A stretch of DNA of 64,000 nucleotides from Streptomyces sp. ISL-43 (lineage in GTDB: Bacteria > Actinomycetota > Actinomycetes > Streptomycetales > Streptomycetaceae), in NCBI RefSeq assembly GCF_018614195.1, contig NZ_JAGGOT010000071.1, forward strand, positions 62,001-126,000, read 5' to 3'. A program made the position numbers and the translations under genes. Positions 27,586-36,479 of the stretch are shown here, piece after piece (the stretch's first letter is position 1; each line of letters begins with the position of its first letter). Under the pieces are notes generated by a model that ran no database searches, was not told the origin of the DNA, and worked only from the letters and a program-made list of their open reading frames with translations.

Positions 27586-27772
27586 CCCGAACACCTCCTT
27601 GCGTAGCGCTGTCATCACGGAGGGCGCCCGATCCGGCCGTGAAGACCGTGGAAGACCGACGCCTCAGCGAACGTAGCACGACACGGATGGAGGTTTCTCT
27701 CATACTTATGACCGGTAGTGGCCGATTCGTGCTGCGTCGGCCCCTTGACGTCTTGAGGCGCAAAGGCTCGAC

Positions 27773-27783
27773 TTAAGGTTCAC
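27773..27783 (+). promoter_or_regulatory. TTAAGG-TTCAC motif upstream of the ROK regulator gene
   Basis: TTAAGGTTCAC lies about 100 bp upstream of the ROK start and recurs, with one added base, upstream of xylF (29120-29131). It is a candidate ROK operator, with ACTT/AAGT flanks forming a weak inverted repeat. Confidence 0.4.
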
Positions 27784-27881
27784 AAGTTGGAGAGACGCCG
27801 GGGTCTCGGAGCACGCAGCCGCTACGGTCCCGGCCGGGGGGCGACGGCTTGCCGTCGCTTATGGGCAGGAGTGGATGAGTC

Positions 27882-29096
27882 GTGCAGACTCCCGGATCGC
27901 AGTCTTCACTGCATCGCGCGAATCTGGAGCGCGTCGTACGGGCGGTACGGCTCGCGGGTTCGCTGACCCAGGCCGAGATCGCCCGGAGCACGGGACTGTC
28001 GGCGGCCACGGTCTCCAACATCGTGCGCGAGCTCAGGGAGGCCGGGACCGTCGAGGTCACGGACACCTCGGCCGGGGGCCGGCGCGCGCGCAGCGTCTCG
28101 CTCAGCGGTGACGCGGGCATCGTGATCGGCGTCGACTTCGGCCACACCCACCTGCGGGTGGCCGTCGGCAACCTGGCCCACCAGGTACTGGCCGAGGAGG
28201 CCGAGCCGCTGGACGTGGACGCCTCCTGGGTGGACGGCTTCGACCGGGCGGAATCCCTGGTCGGACGGCTCATCGAGGGCATAGGGGTCGGCCGCGACAA
28301 GGTCATCGGCGTCGGGCTCGGCGTACCGGGCCCCATCGACGTGGAGTCCGGCACCCTCGGCTCCACCGCGATCCTGCCGGGCTGGGCCGGGATCAACCCG
28401 CGCCAGGAGCTCTCGCGGCGCCTCGGCGTGCCCGTCTACGTGGACAACGACGCGAACCTCGGGGCGCTCGGGGAACTCGTATGGGGTAGCGGCCGCGGGG
28501 TAAAAGACCTGGCCTACATCAAGGTCGCCAGCGGTGTCGGCGCGGGGCTGGTGATCAACGGTCAGATCTACCGCGGACCGGGCGGCACGGCCGGCGAGAT
28601 CGGGCACATCACGCTGGACGAATCGGGCCCCGTCTGCCGCTGCGGCAACCGCGGCTGCCTGGAGACCTTCGCCGCCGCGCGGTACGTGCTGCCGCTCCTG
28701 CAGAGCAGCCACGGCCCGGAGTTGACGATGGAGCGGGTGGTGGAGCTGGCGCGGGAGGGGGACCCCGGCTGCCGCCGCGTCATCACCGACGTGGGCCGCC
28801 ACATCGGCAGCGGAGTGGCCAGCCTGTGCAACCTCCTGAACCCGAGCCGGGTGGTCCTGGGCGGCTCGCTGGCCGACGCCGGTGAACTGGTGCTGGCCCC
28901 CATACGTGAATCCGTGGGGAGGTACGCGATCCCCAGCGCGGCCAGGCAGTTGTCGGTCCTGACCGGGTCGCTGGGGGGCCGCGCGGAGGTGCTGGGAGCA
29001 CTGGCCCTCGTGCTCAGCGAAATGGGCGATTCGACGCTTTTGGCGGAAAATAGCAGTGGAGTGCGAGCACCAGCCGTCTTGTCTTCAGTTAGATAA
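27882..29096 (+). CDS. rok7B7: ROK-family transcriptional regulator (Rok7B7-like)
   Basis: The 404-residue repressor has an N-terminal winged HTH (about residues 14-65, TQAEIARSTGLSAATVSNIV) and a ROK domain with the ATP-like phosphate motif VDFGHTHLRVAVG, sugar-site PGWAGIN and DNDANLGALGE, and the Zn motif CRCGNRGCLE. Its place directly before xylFGH matches Rok7B7 (SCO6008) of S. coelicolor, which controls xylose uptake and affects carbon catabolite repression and antibiotic production. Start GTG 27882 has AGGAG about 10 bases upstream. The stop overlaps an AACGG/CCGTT inverted repeat (29095-29110). Confidence 0.88.
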   Translation: MQTPGSQSSLHRANLERVVRAVRLAGSLTQAEIARSTGLSAATVSNIVRELREAGTVEVTDTSAGGRRARSVSLSGDAGIVIGVDFGHTHLRVAVGNLAHQVLAEEAEPLDVDASWVDGFDRAESLVGRLIEGIGVGRDKVIGVGLGVPGPIDVESGTLGSTAILPGWAGINPRQELSRRLGVPVYVDNDANLGALGELVWGSGRGVKDLAYIKVASGVGAGLVINGQIYRGPGGTAGEIGHITLDESGPVCRCGNRGCLETFAAARYVLPLLQSSHGPELTMERVVELAREGDPGCRRVITDVGRHIGSGVASLCNLLNPSRVVLGGSLADAGELVLAPIRESVGRYAIPSAARQLSVLTGSLGGRAEVLGALALVLSEMGDSTLLAENSSGVRAPAVLSSVR

Positions 29097-29119
29097 CGGA
29101 TGGCACCGTTGTCATCTCG

Positions 29120-29136
29120 TTAAGGATTCACTCCTT
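29120..29136 (+). promoter_or_regulatory. Inverted-repeat operator candidate upstream of xylF
   Basis: AAGGA-TTCAC-TCCTT (29122-29136) lies inside TTAAGGATTCAC(TCCTTGA), about 80 bp before xylF. It shares TTAAGG(A)TTCAC with the ROK promoter region, supporting control by the ROK protein. Confidence 0.45.
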
Positions 29137-29214
29137 GACGGCAAACTTGCGGCCGGGGTTGACTCACATCCACCTCGGCCGCAGTGTTGCGGCCTCGTCA
29201 GGGAGGTTCAAGTA

Positions 29215-30327
29215 ATGAACACGCGTATGCGCAGAGCTGCCGTAGCCGTCGCCGCCAGCGCCATGGCCGTCTCGCTCGCCGCTTGCGGCAGTGCGAAGGA
29301 GTCCGGCGACAAGAAGGACTCCACCGCCACCGTCAAGGGCAACGCGATCAAGGTCGGCCTGCTCCTGCCGGAGAACCAGACCGCGCGTTACGAGAAGTTC
29401 GACAAGCCGCTCATCGAGAAGACGGTCGCCGACCTCACCGCGGGCAAGGGCGAGGTCGTCTACGCCAACGCCAAGCAGGACGCGACCACGCAGAACTCGC
29501 AGGTCGACACGATGATCACCAACAAGGTGAACGTCCTGATCATCGACGCCGTGGACTCCAAGGCGATCGCCGGCTCGGTCAAGAAGGCCAAGGAGGCCGG
29601 CATCCCGGTCGTGGCCTACGACCGCCTGGCCGAGGGCCCGATCGACGCCTACACCTCCTTCGACAACGAAGAGGTCGGCAAGGTCCAGGGCAAGGCGCTG
29701 CTGGAGGCGCTGGGCGACAAGGCCAAGGACGGCCAGATCGTCATGATGAACGGTTCGGTCACCGACCCGAACGCCAAGCTCTTCAAGTCCGGTGCGCACT
29801 CCGTCCTCGACGGCAAGGTGAACGTCGGCAAGGAGTACGACACCGTCGAGTGGAAGCCGGAGAACGCCAACACCAACATGGCGGCCGCTCTCTCGGCGCT
29901 CGGCAAGGACAAGGTCATCGGCGTCTACTCCGCCAACGACGGCATGGCCGGCGGCATCATCACCGCCCTCAAGGCGGCCGGCGTCTCCCCGCTGCCCCCG
30001 GTCACCGGCCAGGACGCCGAACTCGCCGGTGTGCAGCGCATCGTCGCGGGCGAGCAGTTCATGAGCGTCTACAAGCCGTACGCCCCCGAGGCCGAGGCCG
30101 CCGCGAAGATGGCCGTCGCGCTCGCCAAGGGCGACCGGCTCGAGGTCATCACCACCTCCAAGGTGGATAGCCCCTCCGCCAAGGGCATTCCGTCCCTGCT
30201 GATCCCGGTCGTCTCGCTGACCAAGGCGAACATCAAGGACACGGTCATCCGGGACAACGTCTACTCGGCCGACGAGATCTGCACCGACAAGTACGCGGCC
30301 GCCTGCGCCACCCTCGGCCTGAAGTAA
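29215..30327 (+). CDS. xylF: Xylose-type ABC transporter substrate-binding lipoprotein
   Basis: The 370-residue periplasmic-binding-protein-like lipoprotein (sugar-binding type 1/4, XylF group) has signal and lipobox VSLAACGS. The mature part matches XylF features: KVGLLLPENQTARYEKFDKP at the N-lobe, NVLIIDAVDSKAIAGSV, VVAYDRLAEGPIDAYTSFDN and VTGQDAELAGVQRIVAGEQ. ATG 29215 follows GGGAGG by 8 bases. It heads xylFGH next to its likely ROK regulator. Xylose is the expected ligand by synteny with SCO6009-6011; other pentoses are possible. Confidence 0.9.
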   Translation: MNTRMRRAAVAVAASAMAVSLAACGSAKESGDKKDSTATVKGNAIKVGLLLPENQTARYEKFDKPLIEKTVADLTAGKGEVVYANAKQDATTQNSQVDTMITNKVNVLIIDAVDSKAIAGSVKKAKEAGIPVVAYDRLAEGPIDAYTSFDNEEVGKVQGKALLEALGDKAKDGQIVMMNGSVTDPNAKLFKSGAHSVLDGKVNVGKEYDTVEWKPENANTNMAAALSALGKDKVIGVYSANDGMAGGIITALKAAGVSPLPPVTGQDAELAGVQRIVAGEQFMSVYKPYAPEAEAAAKMAVALAKGDRLEVITTSKVDSPSAKGIPSLLIPVVSLTKANIKDTVIRDNVYSADEICTDKYAAACATLGLK

Positions 30328-30364
30328 GGCCCCCGCCGCTCGGTCCTCCGAGCCGGCCCCATGC

Positions 30365-30413
30365 CTGTCCGGCGCTCCCGCCTCCCTCCCGCCACTGGCG
30401 GGGCGCCGGACAG
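30365..30413 (+). promoter_or_regulatory. Intercistronic stem-loop between xylF and xylG
   Basis: An 11-bp perfect outer stem (CTGTCCGGCGC and complement) encloses an inner CCCGCC/GGCGGG stem in the 171-bp xylF-xylG gap. Such hairpins commonly raise binding-protein levels over the membrane components. Confidence 0.6.
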
Positions 30414-30498
30414 AAACGATTCACCTCATCCAATACCCCTGTGGTCCTGCTCTTTTGCACGACATCCCCGCCGGTCAGGCGGCAAGGAGATGGTTCAT

Positions 30499-31278
30499 GT
30501 GTCCGCTGCGCCCGTACTGGCGTTGCGAGGGGTCTCGAAGCGGTTCGGCGCCGTTCAGGCCCTCACCGACGTAGAACTCGAGATCCACTCCGGCGAGGTG
30601 GTCGCCCTCGTCGGCGACAACGGCGCCGGTAAGTCCACGCTGGTCAAGACGATCGCCGGCGTGCACCCCATCGATGACGGAGTCATCGAGTGGGAGGGCC
30701 GCCCGGTCTCGATCACCAAGCCCCACGACGCCCAGAACCTGGGCATTGCGACGGTCTACCAGGACCTCGCGCTGTGCGACAACATCGATGTCGTCGGCAA
30801 CCTTTTCCTGGGCCGTGAGCTCAAGCGGCGCGGCATCCTCGACGAGGTGGAGATGGAGCGGCGTGCCCGCGAGCTCCTGACCACCCTGTCCATCCGGATC
30901 CCCAGCGTCCGCATCCCCATCGCCTCGCTCTCCGGCGGCCAGCGCCAGACCGTGGCGATCGCCCGCTCCATGCTGGGCGAGCCCCAGCTCGTCATCCTCG
31001 ACGAGCCCACCGCCGCCCTCGGCGTCGAGCAGACCGCACAGGTGCTCGACCTGGTGGAGCGGCTGCGCGAGCGAGGCCACGCCGTCATCCTCATCAGCCA
31101 CAACATGGCCGACGTGAAGGCCGTGGCCGACAAGGTGGCCGTACTGCGGCTGGGCCGCAACAACGGCGTCTTCTCCGTGAAGGACACCTCGCAGGAAGAG
31201 ATCATCTCCGCCATCACCGGGGCCACGGACAACGCCGTGACCCGCCGGGCGGCCCGTACGGGGGAGGCCCGCAAGTGA
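30499..31278 (+). CDS. xylG: Sugar ABC transporter ATP-binding protein, single-domain
   Basis: The 259-residue ATPase has Walker A GDNGAGKST, signature LSGGQRQTVAIARSM, Walker B LVILDEPTAALGV and H-loop ISHNMADV. It has a single nucleotide-binding domain (about 260 residues), as in Streptomyces XylG, unlike the duplicated E. coli XylG. GTG 30499 is chosen because AAGGAG lies 9 bases before it; the ATG at 30490 directly abuts that ribosome site and would be unusable. The stop overlaps the GTG of the permease gene. Confidence 0.9.
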   Translation: MSAAPVLALRGVSKRFGAVQALTDVELEIHSGEVVALVGDNGAGKSTLVKTIAGVHPIDDGVIEWEGRPVSITKPHDAQNLGIATVYQDLALCDNIDVVGNLFLGRELKRRGILDEVEMERRARELLTTLSIRIPSVRIPIASLSGGQRQTVAIARSMLGEPQLVILDEPTAALGVEQTAQVLDLVERLRERGHAVILISHNMADVKAVADKVAVLRLGRNNGVFSVKDTSQEEIISAITGATDNAVTRRAARTGEARK

Positions 31279-32594
31279 GCACCCATAAGCATGCCGCCGG
31301 TCCGCTGGGCAAGGGCCCCGCAGGCCGGACGCAGCACATCGACCCGGTCAACCCGGCCGCCGCGCACGACGCCATCCCGGCCGTGGACCCCCGGCTGCTC
31401 GTGCGCGAGCAGGGCCTCGCCGGATACATGAACGAGTTCGGCCGCAAGCTGAGGTCCGGCGACCTGGGCTCCGTGCCCGTCGTCCTCGGCCTGATCATCA
31501 TCTGGAGCATCTTCCAGGGCCTGAACTCGAACTTCCTCGGCCCGGAGAACCTCACCAACATCGCGATCACGATGACGGCCACCGGCATGATGGCGGTCGG
31601 CATCATCTTCGTCCTGCTGCTCGGCGAGATCGACCTCTCGGTCGGCTCGGTCAGCGGTGTGTCGGGCGCGATCGTCGCGGTCCTCGCGGTCACCCACGGC
31701 GTCAACGAATGGCTCGCCATCCTCGCGGCGATCGCCGGAGGCGCCCTGATCGGCTCCCTCCACGGCTTCTTCTTCGCCAAGATCGGTGCCCCGGCCTTCG
31801 CCGTCACCCTGTCGGGCCTGCTCTTCTGGTCCGGCGCCATGCTGCAGATCCTCGGCAGCAACGGCACGATCAACCTCGACTCCGAGGGCGTGGTCGGGCA
31901 GCTGACCACGTACTTCTTCTCGGACGTGGCCATCGGCTACGGGCTCGCCGCCCTCGCCGTGGTGGGGTACTTCCTCGCCACGTTCTTCGACGCGCGGCGC
32001 CGCGAGGCCGCCGGGGTCCCCTCCCGGCCGCTCGGCGACATCCTGCTGCGCACCGGGCTCCTCGCGCTGTTCACCTTCGGCCCCGCCGTCGTGTTCAACC
32101 AGTACAAGGGCCTGCCGCTCGCGGTGGTGCTCTTCCTGCTGGCCCTGGTCGCCACGGACTTCGTCCTGCGGCGCACCACCTTCGGCCGCCAGGTCTTCGC
32201 GCTCGGCGGCAGCGTCGAGGCCTCCCGGCGCGCCGGCATCAACGTGAACCGGGTCCGGATCACCGTGTTCGCGATCGCCGGCACCTTCGCGGCGATCGGC
32301 GGGCTCTTCTGGGCCTCCAAGATCGCGGCGGCCAACCAGAGCGCCGGCGCGGGCGACCTGCTGATGAACGTGATCGCGGCGGCCGTCATCGGCGGCACCA
32401 GCCTCTTCGGCGGCCGCGGCCGGACCTGGAACGCCCTCCTCGGCGTCATGGTCATCACGTCCATCCAGTACGGTCTGGCCCTGGAGGGAATCGCGACGCC
32501 GATCCAGTACATGATCACCGGCGCGGTACTGCTCGCCACCGTGGTGATCGACTCGATCACCCGCAAGACGCAGAAGACGGCCGGACGCGCCTGA
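31275..32594 (+). CDS. xylH: Sugar ABC transporter permease XylH
   Basis: The 439-residue permease has a long hydrophilic N-terminus (about residues 1-65) and around ten transmembrane helices of the ribose/xylose RbsC/XylH family. Conserved segments are IFVLLLGEIDLSVGSVSGV, HGFFFAKIGAPAFAVTL, TTFGRQVFALGGSVEASRRAGI and AVIGGTSLFGGRG. The GTG start overlaps the xylG stop by 4 bp, showing coupling. It is the last gene of xylFGH; a 14-bp stem terminator follows. Confidence 0.92.
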   Translation: MSTHKHAAGPLGKGPAGRTQHIDPVNPAAAHDAIPAVDPRLLVREQGLAGYMNEFGRKLRSGDLGSVPVVLGLIIIWSIFQGLNSNFLGPENLTNIAITMTATGMMAVGIIFVLLLGEIDLSVGSVSGVSGAIVAVLAVTHGVNEWLAILAAIAGGALIGSLHGFFFAKIGAPAFAVTLSGLLFWSGAMLQILGSNGTINLDSEGVVGQLTTYFFSDVAIGYGLAALAVVGYFLATFFDARRREAAGVPSRPLGDILLRTGLLALFTFGPAVVFNQYKGLPLAVVLFLLALVATDFVLRRTTFGRQVFALGGSVEASRRAGINVNRVRITVFAIAGTFAAIGGLFWASKIAAANQSAGAGDLLMNVIAAAVIGGTSLFGGRGRTWNALLGVMVITSIQYGLALEGIATPIQYMITGAVLLATVVIDSITRKTQKTAGRA

Positions 32595-32635
32595 TCGAGC
32601 GATCTGCGAGTGACGCGGCGGTAAGAACCGTCACA

Positions 32636-32668
32636 GTGCCCGGTGCCACTACGTGTGGCGCCGGGCAC
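32636..32668. terminator. xylFGH terminator
   Basis: A 14-bp stem (GTGCCCGGTGCCAC and complement with one G-T pair) and TACGT loop lie 41 bp after xylH. Confidence 0.75.
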
Positions 32669-32844
32669 CTGTGCGTAGATATTTACGTACGCCTGTACGG
32701 GTCTGCGCCCATTTGGCGGGTGTGACTTCGCGCACGTGTGTACAGGTATGACAAAGGTGCGACCCGACAGGTACGCCCGATGATGCCCGCCGCGAGCGGA
32801 ACATTAGACTCGACAGACCAGCAAGCAACTGCAAGGAGGCACGG

Positions 32845-34761
32845 GTGCTGCTGACCCGCATCAAGGGACCGCGCGATCTGGACCTGCTCAGCCAGGAGGA
32901 GCTCGAACAGCTCGCCGCCGAGATCAGGTCCTTCCTCGTCGACGCCGTCTCCAAGACCGGCGGGCACCTCGGCCCCAACCTCGGTGTGGTCGAGCTGACG
33001 ATCGCCCTGCACCGGGTCTTCGACTCGCCCAAGGACAAGGTCCTCTTCGACACCGGCCACCAGGCCTACGTCCACAAGCTGCTCACCGGCCGTCAGGACT
33101 TCGCCGGCCTGCGCACCAAGGGCGGCCTCTCCGGCTACCCCTCGCGCGCCGAGTCCGACCACGACGTGATCGAGAACTCGCACGCCTCCACCGTGCTGGG
33201 CTGGGCCGACGGCATCGCCAAGGCCAACGAGGTGCTCGGCCGCGAGGACCACCACGTCGCCGCGGTCATCGGTGACGGCGCCCTGACCGGCGGCATGGCC
33301 TGGGAGGCGCTGAACAACATCGCCGCCGCCAAGGACCGCCCCCTCGTCATCGTCGTCAACGACAACGAGCGCTCCTACGGCCCCACCATCGGCGGCCTCG
33401 CCAACCACCTGGCCACCCTGCGCACCACGGACGGCTACGAGCGCTTCCTGGCCCGCGGCAAGGACCTGCTGGAGCGCACCCCGGTCGTCGGGAAGCCGCT
33501 CTACGAGACCCTGCACGGCGCCAAGAAGGGCCTCAAGGACTTCATCGCGCCGCAGGGCATGTTCGAGGACCTGGGCCTGAAGTACATCGGTCCCATCGAC
33601 GGCCACGACATCGAGGCCCTGGAGTCCGCCCTGCAGCGAGCCAAGCGCTTCAGCGGACCGGTCATCGTCCACTGCCTCACCCAGAAGGGCCGGGGCTACG
33701 AGCCGGCCGTCCAGGACGAGGCGGACCGCTTCCACGCGGTCGGCGTCATCCACCCGGACACCGGCCTCCCCGTCAGCACCGATGCCGCCAGCTGGACTTC
33801 CGTCTTCGCCGACGAGATGGTCAAGCTCGGCAAGGCGCGCAAGGACATCGTCGCCATCACCGCGGCCATGCTCCAGCCCGTCGGCCTGAAGAAGTTCGCG
33901 GACGCCTACCCCGACCGGATCTTCGACGTCGGCATCGCCGAGCAGCACGGCGCCACCTCGGCGGCGGGCCTGGCGACCGGCGGCGCCCACCCGGTCTTCG
34001 CGGTGTACGCCACCTTCCTCAACCGCGCCTTCGACCAGGTCCTGATGGACGTGGCCCTGCACAAGTGCGGAGTCACCTTCGTCCTGGACCGGGCCGGCGT
34101 CACCGGCACCGACGGCGCCTCCCACAACGGCATGTGGGACATGTCCATCCTCCAGGTCGTCCCCGGCCTGCGCCTGGCCGCCCCGCGCGACGCGGAGCAG
34201 CTGCGGGCCCAGCTGAACGAGGCCGTCCTGGTGAAGGACGCGCCGACCGTGGTGCGCTTCTCCAAGGGCGTCGTCGGCCCGGCCGTCCCGGCCATCGGCA
34301 AGATCGGCGGCATGGACGTGCTGCTCCGTCCGGGCGACGAGGTCACCCGGCCGGACGTACTGCTCGTCTCGGTCGGCGCGCTCGCCCCGATGTGCCTGGA
34401 GATCGCCGACCTCCTCGACAAGCAGGGCATCTCGACGACCGTGGTCGACCCCCGCTGGGTCAAGCCGGTGGACGAGGCCCTGGCCCCGCTCGCCGACCGC
34501 CACCGCGTGGTCGTCACCGTCGAGGACAACAGCCGCGCCGGCGGCGTGGGCTCCGCCGTCGCGCAGGCGCTGCGGGACGCGGGCGTCGACGTACCGCTGC
34601 GTGACTTCGGCATTCCGCAGCGCTTCCTGGACCACGCCACGCGCAAGGAGGTCATGGCCGAGATCGGTCTGACCGCCCCGGACATCGCGCGGCAGGTCAC
34701 CGGCCTGGTGGCCAAGCTGGACGGGCGTTACGACAGCGAGCCGGCGGCCGCCGTCGACTGA
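32845..34761 (+). CDS. dxs: 1-deoxy-D-xylulose-5-phosphate synthase
   Basis: The 638-residue thiamine-diphosphate enzyme condenses pyruvate and glyceraldehyde 3-phosphate, the first step of the MEP isoprenoid pathway. The TPP motif GDGALTGGMAWEALN...VIVVNDN (about residues 150-180), the transketolase Pyr domain with Glu in DVGIAEQHGATSA, and DRAGVTGTDGASHNGMWD are intact. GTG 32845 has AAGGAGG about 7 bases upstream. Full length. Its terminator is at 34802-34846. The aa sequence shows no truncation, so it should be active. Confidence 0.96.
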   Translation: MLLTRIKGPRDLDLLSQEELEQLAAEIRSFLVDAVSKTGGHLGPNLGVVELTIALHRVFDSPKDKVLFDTGHQAYVHKLLTGRQDFAGLRTKGGLSGYPSRAESDHDVIENSHASTVLGWADGIAKANEVLGREDHHVAAVIGDGALTGGMAWEALNNIAAAKDRPLVIVVNDNERSYGPTIGGLANHLATLRTTDGYERFLARGKDLLERTPVVGKPLYETLHGAKKGLKDFIAPQGMFEDLGLKYIGPIDGHDIEALESALQRAKRFSGPVIVHCLTQKGRGYEPAVQDEADRFHAVGVIHPDTGLPVSTDAASWTSVFADEMVKLGKARKDIVAITAAMLQPVGLKKFADAYPDRIFDVGIAEQHGATSAAGLATGGAHPVFAVYATFLNRAFDQVLMDVALHKCGVTFVLDRAGVTGTDGASHNGMWDMSILQVVPGLRLAAPRDAEQLRAQLNEAVLVKDAPTVVRFSKGVVGPAVPAIGKIGGMDVLLRPGDEVTRPDVLLVSVGALAPMCLEIADLLDKQGISTTVVDPRWVKPVDEALAPLADRHRVVVTVEDNSRAGGVGSAVAQALRDAGVDVPLRDFGIPQRFLDHATRKEVMAEIGLTAPDIARQVTGLVAKLDGRYDSEPAAAVD

Positions 34762-34801
34762 CCGGCGGCCCGCGGGCGCTGATCATCTGCGGTTGCAGGC
34801 T

Positions 34802-34846
34802 ACGGGCCGGAAGGGTCACCCTTGGGGGGTGGGCCTTCCGGCCCGT
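34802..34846. terminator. dxs terminator
   Basis: A 13-bp arm ACGGGCCGGAAGG and its complement, 19-base loop, then TTCGTTT lie 41 bp after dxs. Confidence 0.8.
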
Positions 34847-34882
34847 TTCGTTTCGATGCGGTCTCTTCTGTGAGGTGCGTCG

Positions 34883-36397
34883 GTGAGTAGGAATCTGAAC
34901 AGCCCCTTCCGTACCAAATCGGTCGAGCAGTCCATCCGCGACACGGAAGAGCCTGAGCACGCACTACGCAAATCGCTCTCGGCCTGGGACCTGACCGTCT
35001 TCGGCGTCGGCGTGATCATCGGTACCGGCATCTTCGTCCTCACTGGCAAAGTCGCCAAGGAGACCGCCGGACCCGCCACCGCCCTCGCGTTCGTCGCCGC
35101 CGGAGTCGTCTGCGCGCTCGCGGCACTGTGCTATGCCGAGTTCGCCTCGACCGTGCCGGTGGCCGGATCCGCGTACACGTTCTCCTACGCCTCGATCGGC
35201 GAACTGCCCGCCTGGATCATCGGCTGGGACCTGGTGCTGGAGTTCGCGCTCGGCACCGCCGTCGTCGCGGTCGGCTGGTCGGGATACGTGCGCTCGCTCA
35301 TGGACAACGCCGGCATCCACCTGCCGGCCTCCCTCCAGGGGCCGGACGTGGCGGGCGGCACCTTCGACCTGCTCGCCTTTGTGCTCGTGCTCGTCCTCAC
35401 GGCGATCCTCGTCATCGGGGTGAAGCTCTCGGCGCGGATCACGGCGGTCGTCGTCGCGATCAAGGTCACGGTGGTGCTCATCGTGATCGTGGCCGGCCTG
35501 TTCTTCATCACCAAGTCCAACTACGACCCGTTCGTCCCGCCGGCCGAGCCCCAGCCCGGCGGCGCCGGGCTCGACGCCCCGCTCGTCCAGCTGCTCTTCG
35601 GCTACGAGCCCACCAACTTCGGCGTCATGGGCATCTTCACCGCGGCCTCCGTCGTCTTCTTCGCCTTCATCGGCTTCGACGTGGTGGCCACCGCGGCCGA
35701 GGAGACCAAGCTGCCGCAGAAGGACATGCCGCGCGGCATCATCGGCTCGCTGGTCATCTGCACCGTGCTCTACGTGGCGGTCTCGATCGTGGTGACCGGC
35801 ATGCAGAACTACAAGGAGCTCTCCGTCAGCGCCCCGCTGGCCGACGCCTTCAAATCCGCCGGCCATCCGGTCTTCGGAGGCATCATCAGCTTCGGCGCGG
35901 CCGTGGGCCTGACCACCGTGTGCATGATCCTGCTGCTGGGCCAGACCCGGGTGTTCTTCGCGATGAGCCGCGACGGACTGCTGCCGCGCTTCTTCTCCCG
36001 GACGCACCCGAAGTTCCGTACGCCCTACCGGCCCACGATCCTGCTCGGCGTGGTCATCGCGATCGTCGCCGGTTTCACCAGCATCAACGAACTGGCGACC
36101 CTGGTGAACATCGGCACGCTCTTCGCCTTCGTCGTCGTGGCCCTCGGCGTGATGGTCCTGCGCCGCACCCGGCCCGACCTGCACCGGTCCTTCCGCACCC
36201 CGTGGGTGCCGCTCGTCCCCATCCTGTCGATCGCCGCGTCGGTCTGGCTGATGCTCAACCTGCCGGCCGAGACCTGGCTGCGCTTCGGTATCTGGATGGT
36301 CGTCGGCTTCTTCGTCTACTTCCTCTACGGCAAGCAGCACAGCCGGCTGGGGCGGGGCGAGGGCATGACGCCGAACCCGATCCGCGAGGGACGCTGA
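34883..36397 (+). CDS. APC-superfamily amino-acid permease (CAT type)
   Basis: The 504-residue integral membrane transporter has 12 or more helices. The APC substrate-site glycine motif in helix 1 is present (VFGVGVIIGTGIFVLTG), and AALCYAEFASTVPVAGSAYT and FFAFIGFDVVATAAEETK are the usual cationic/neutral amino-acid transporter signatures, so this is close to the CAT/YfnA group. GTG 34883 has GAGGTG upstream. Cationic or branched-chain amino acids are plausible substrates, but not proven. It converges with the LCP gene at a hairpin. Confidence 0.9.
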   Translation: MSRNLNSPFRTKSVEQSIRDTEEPEHALRKSLSAWDLTVFGVGVIIGTGIFVLTGKVAKETAGPATALAFVAAGVVCALAALCYAEFASTVPVAGSAYTFSYASIGELPAWIIGWDLVLEFALGTAVVAVGWSGYVRSLMDNAGIHLPASLQGPDVAGGTFDLLAFVLVLVLTAILVIGVKLSARITAVVVAIKVTVVLIVIVAGLFFITKSNYDPFVPPAEPQPGGAGLDAPLVQLLFGYEPTNFGVMGIFTAASVVFFAFIGFDVVATAAEETKLPQKDMPRGIIGSLVICTVLYVAVSIVVTGMQNYKELSVSAPLADAFKSAGHPVFGGIISFGAAVGLTTVCMILLLGQTRVFFAMSRDGLLPRFFSRTHPKFRTPYRPTILLGVVIAIVAGFTSINELATLVNIGTLFAFVVVALGVMVLRRTRPDLHRSFRTPWVPLVPILSIAASVWLMLNLPAETWLRFGIWMVVGFFVYFLYGKQHSRLGRGEGMTPNPIREGR

Positions 36398-36419
36398 CCC
36401 CAGGCCGCCGTATGACGAC

Positions 36420-36461
36420 GGGGCCGGTCGCAGAGCCCGGAGGGCTCTCGCGACCGGCCCC
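36420..36461. terminator. Bidirectional terminator
   Basis: Outer arms GGGGCCGGTCGC and complement enclose AGAGCCC/GGGCTCT with a GGA loop, between convergent permease and LCP genes. Confidence 0.8.
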
Positions 36462-36479
36462 GGCCGAGCCGGCGGTCGG

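Noticed and set aside
27303..27880. M-box (ykoK) magnesium riboswitch
   Set aside because: I could not find the conserved core (AGGTGAGGCTCC-type) on the mgtA strand. A leader-peptide mechanism fits the visible sequence better.
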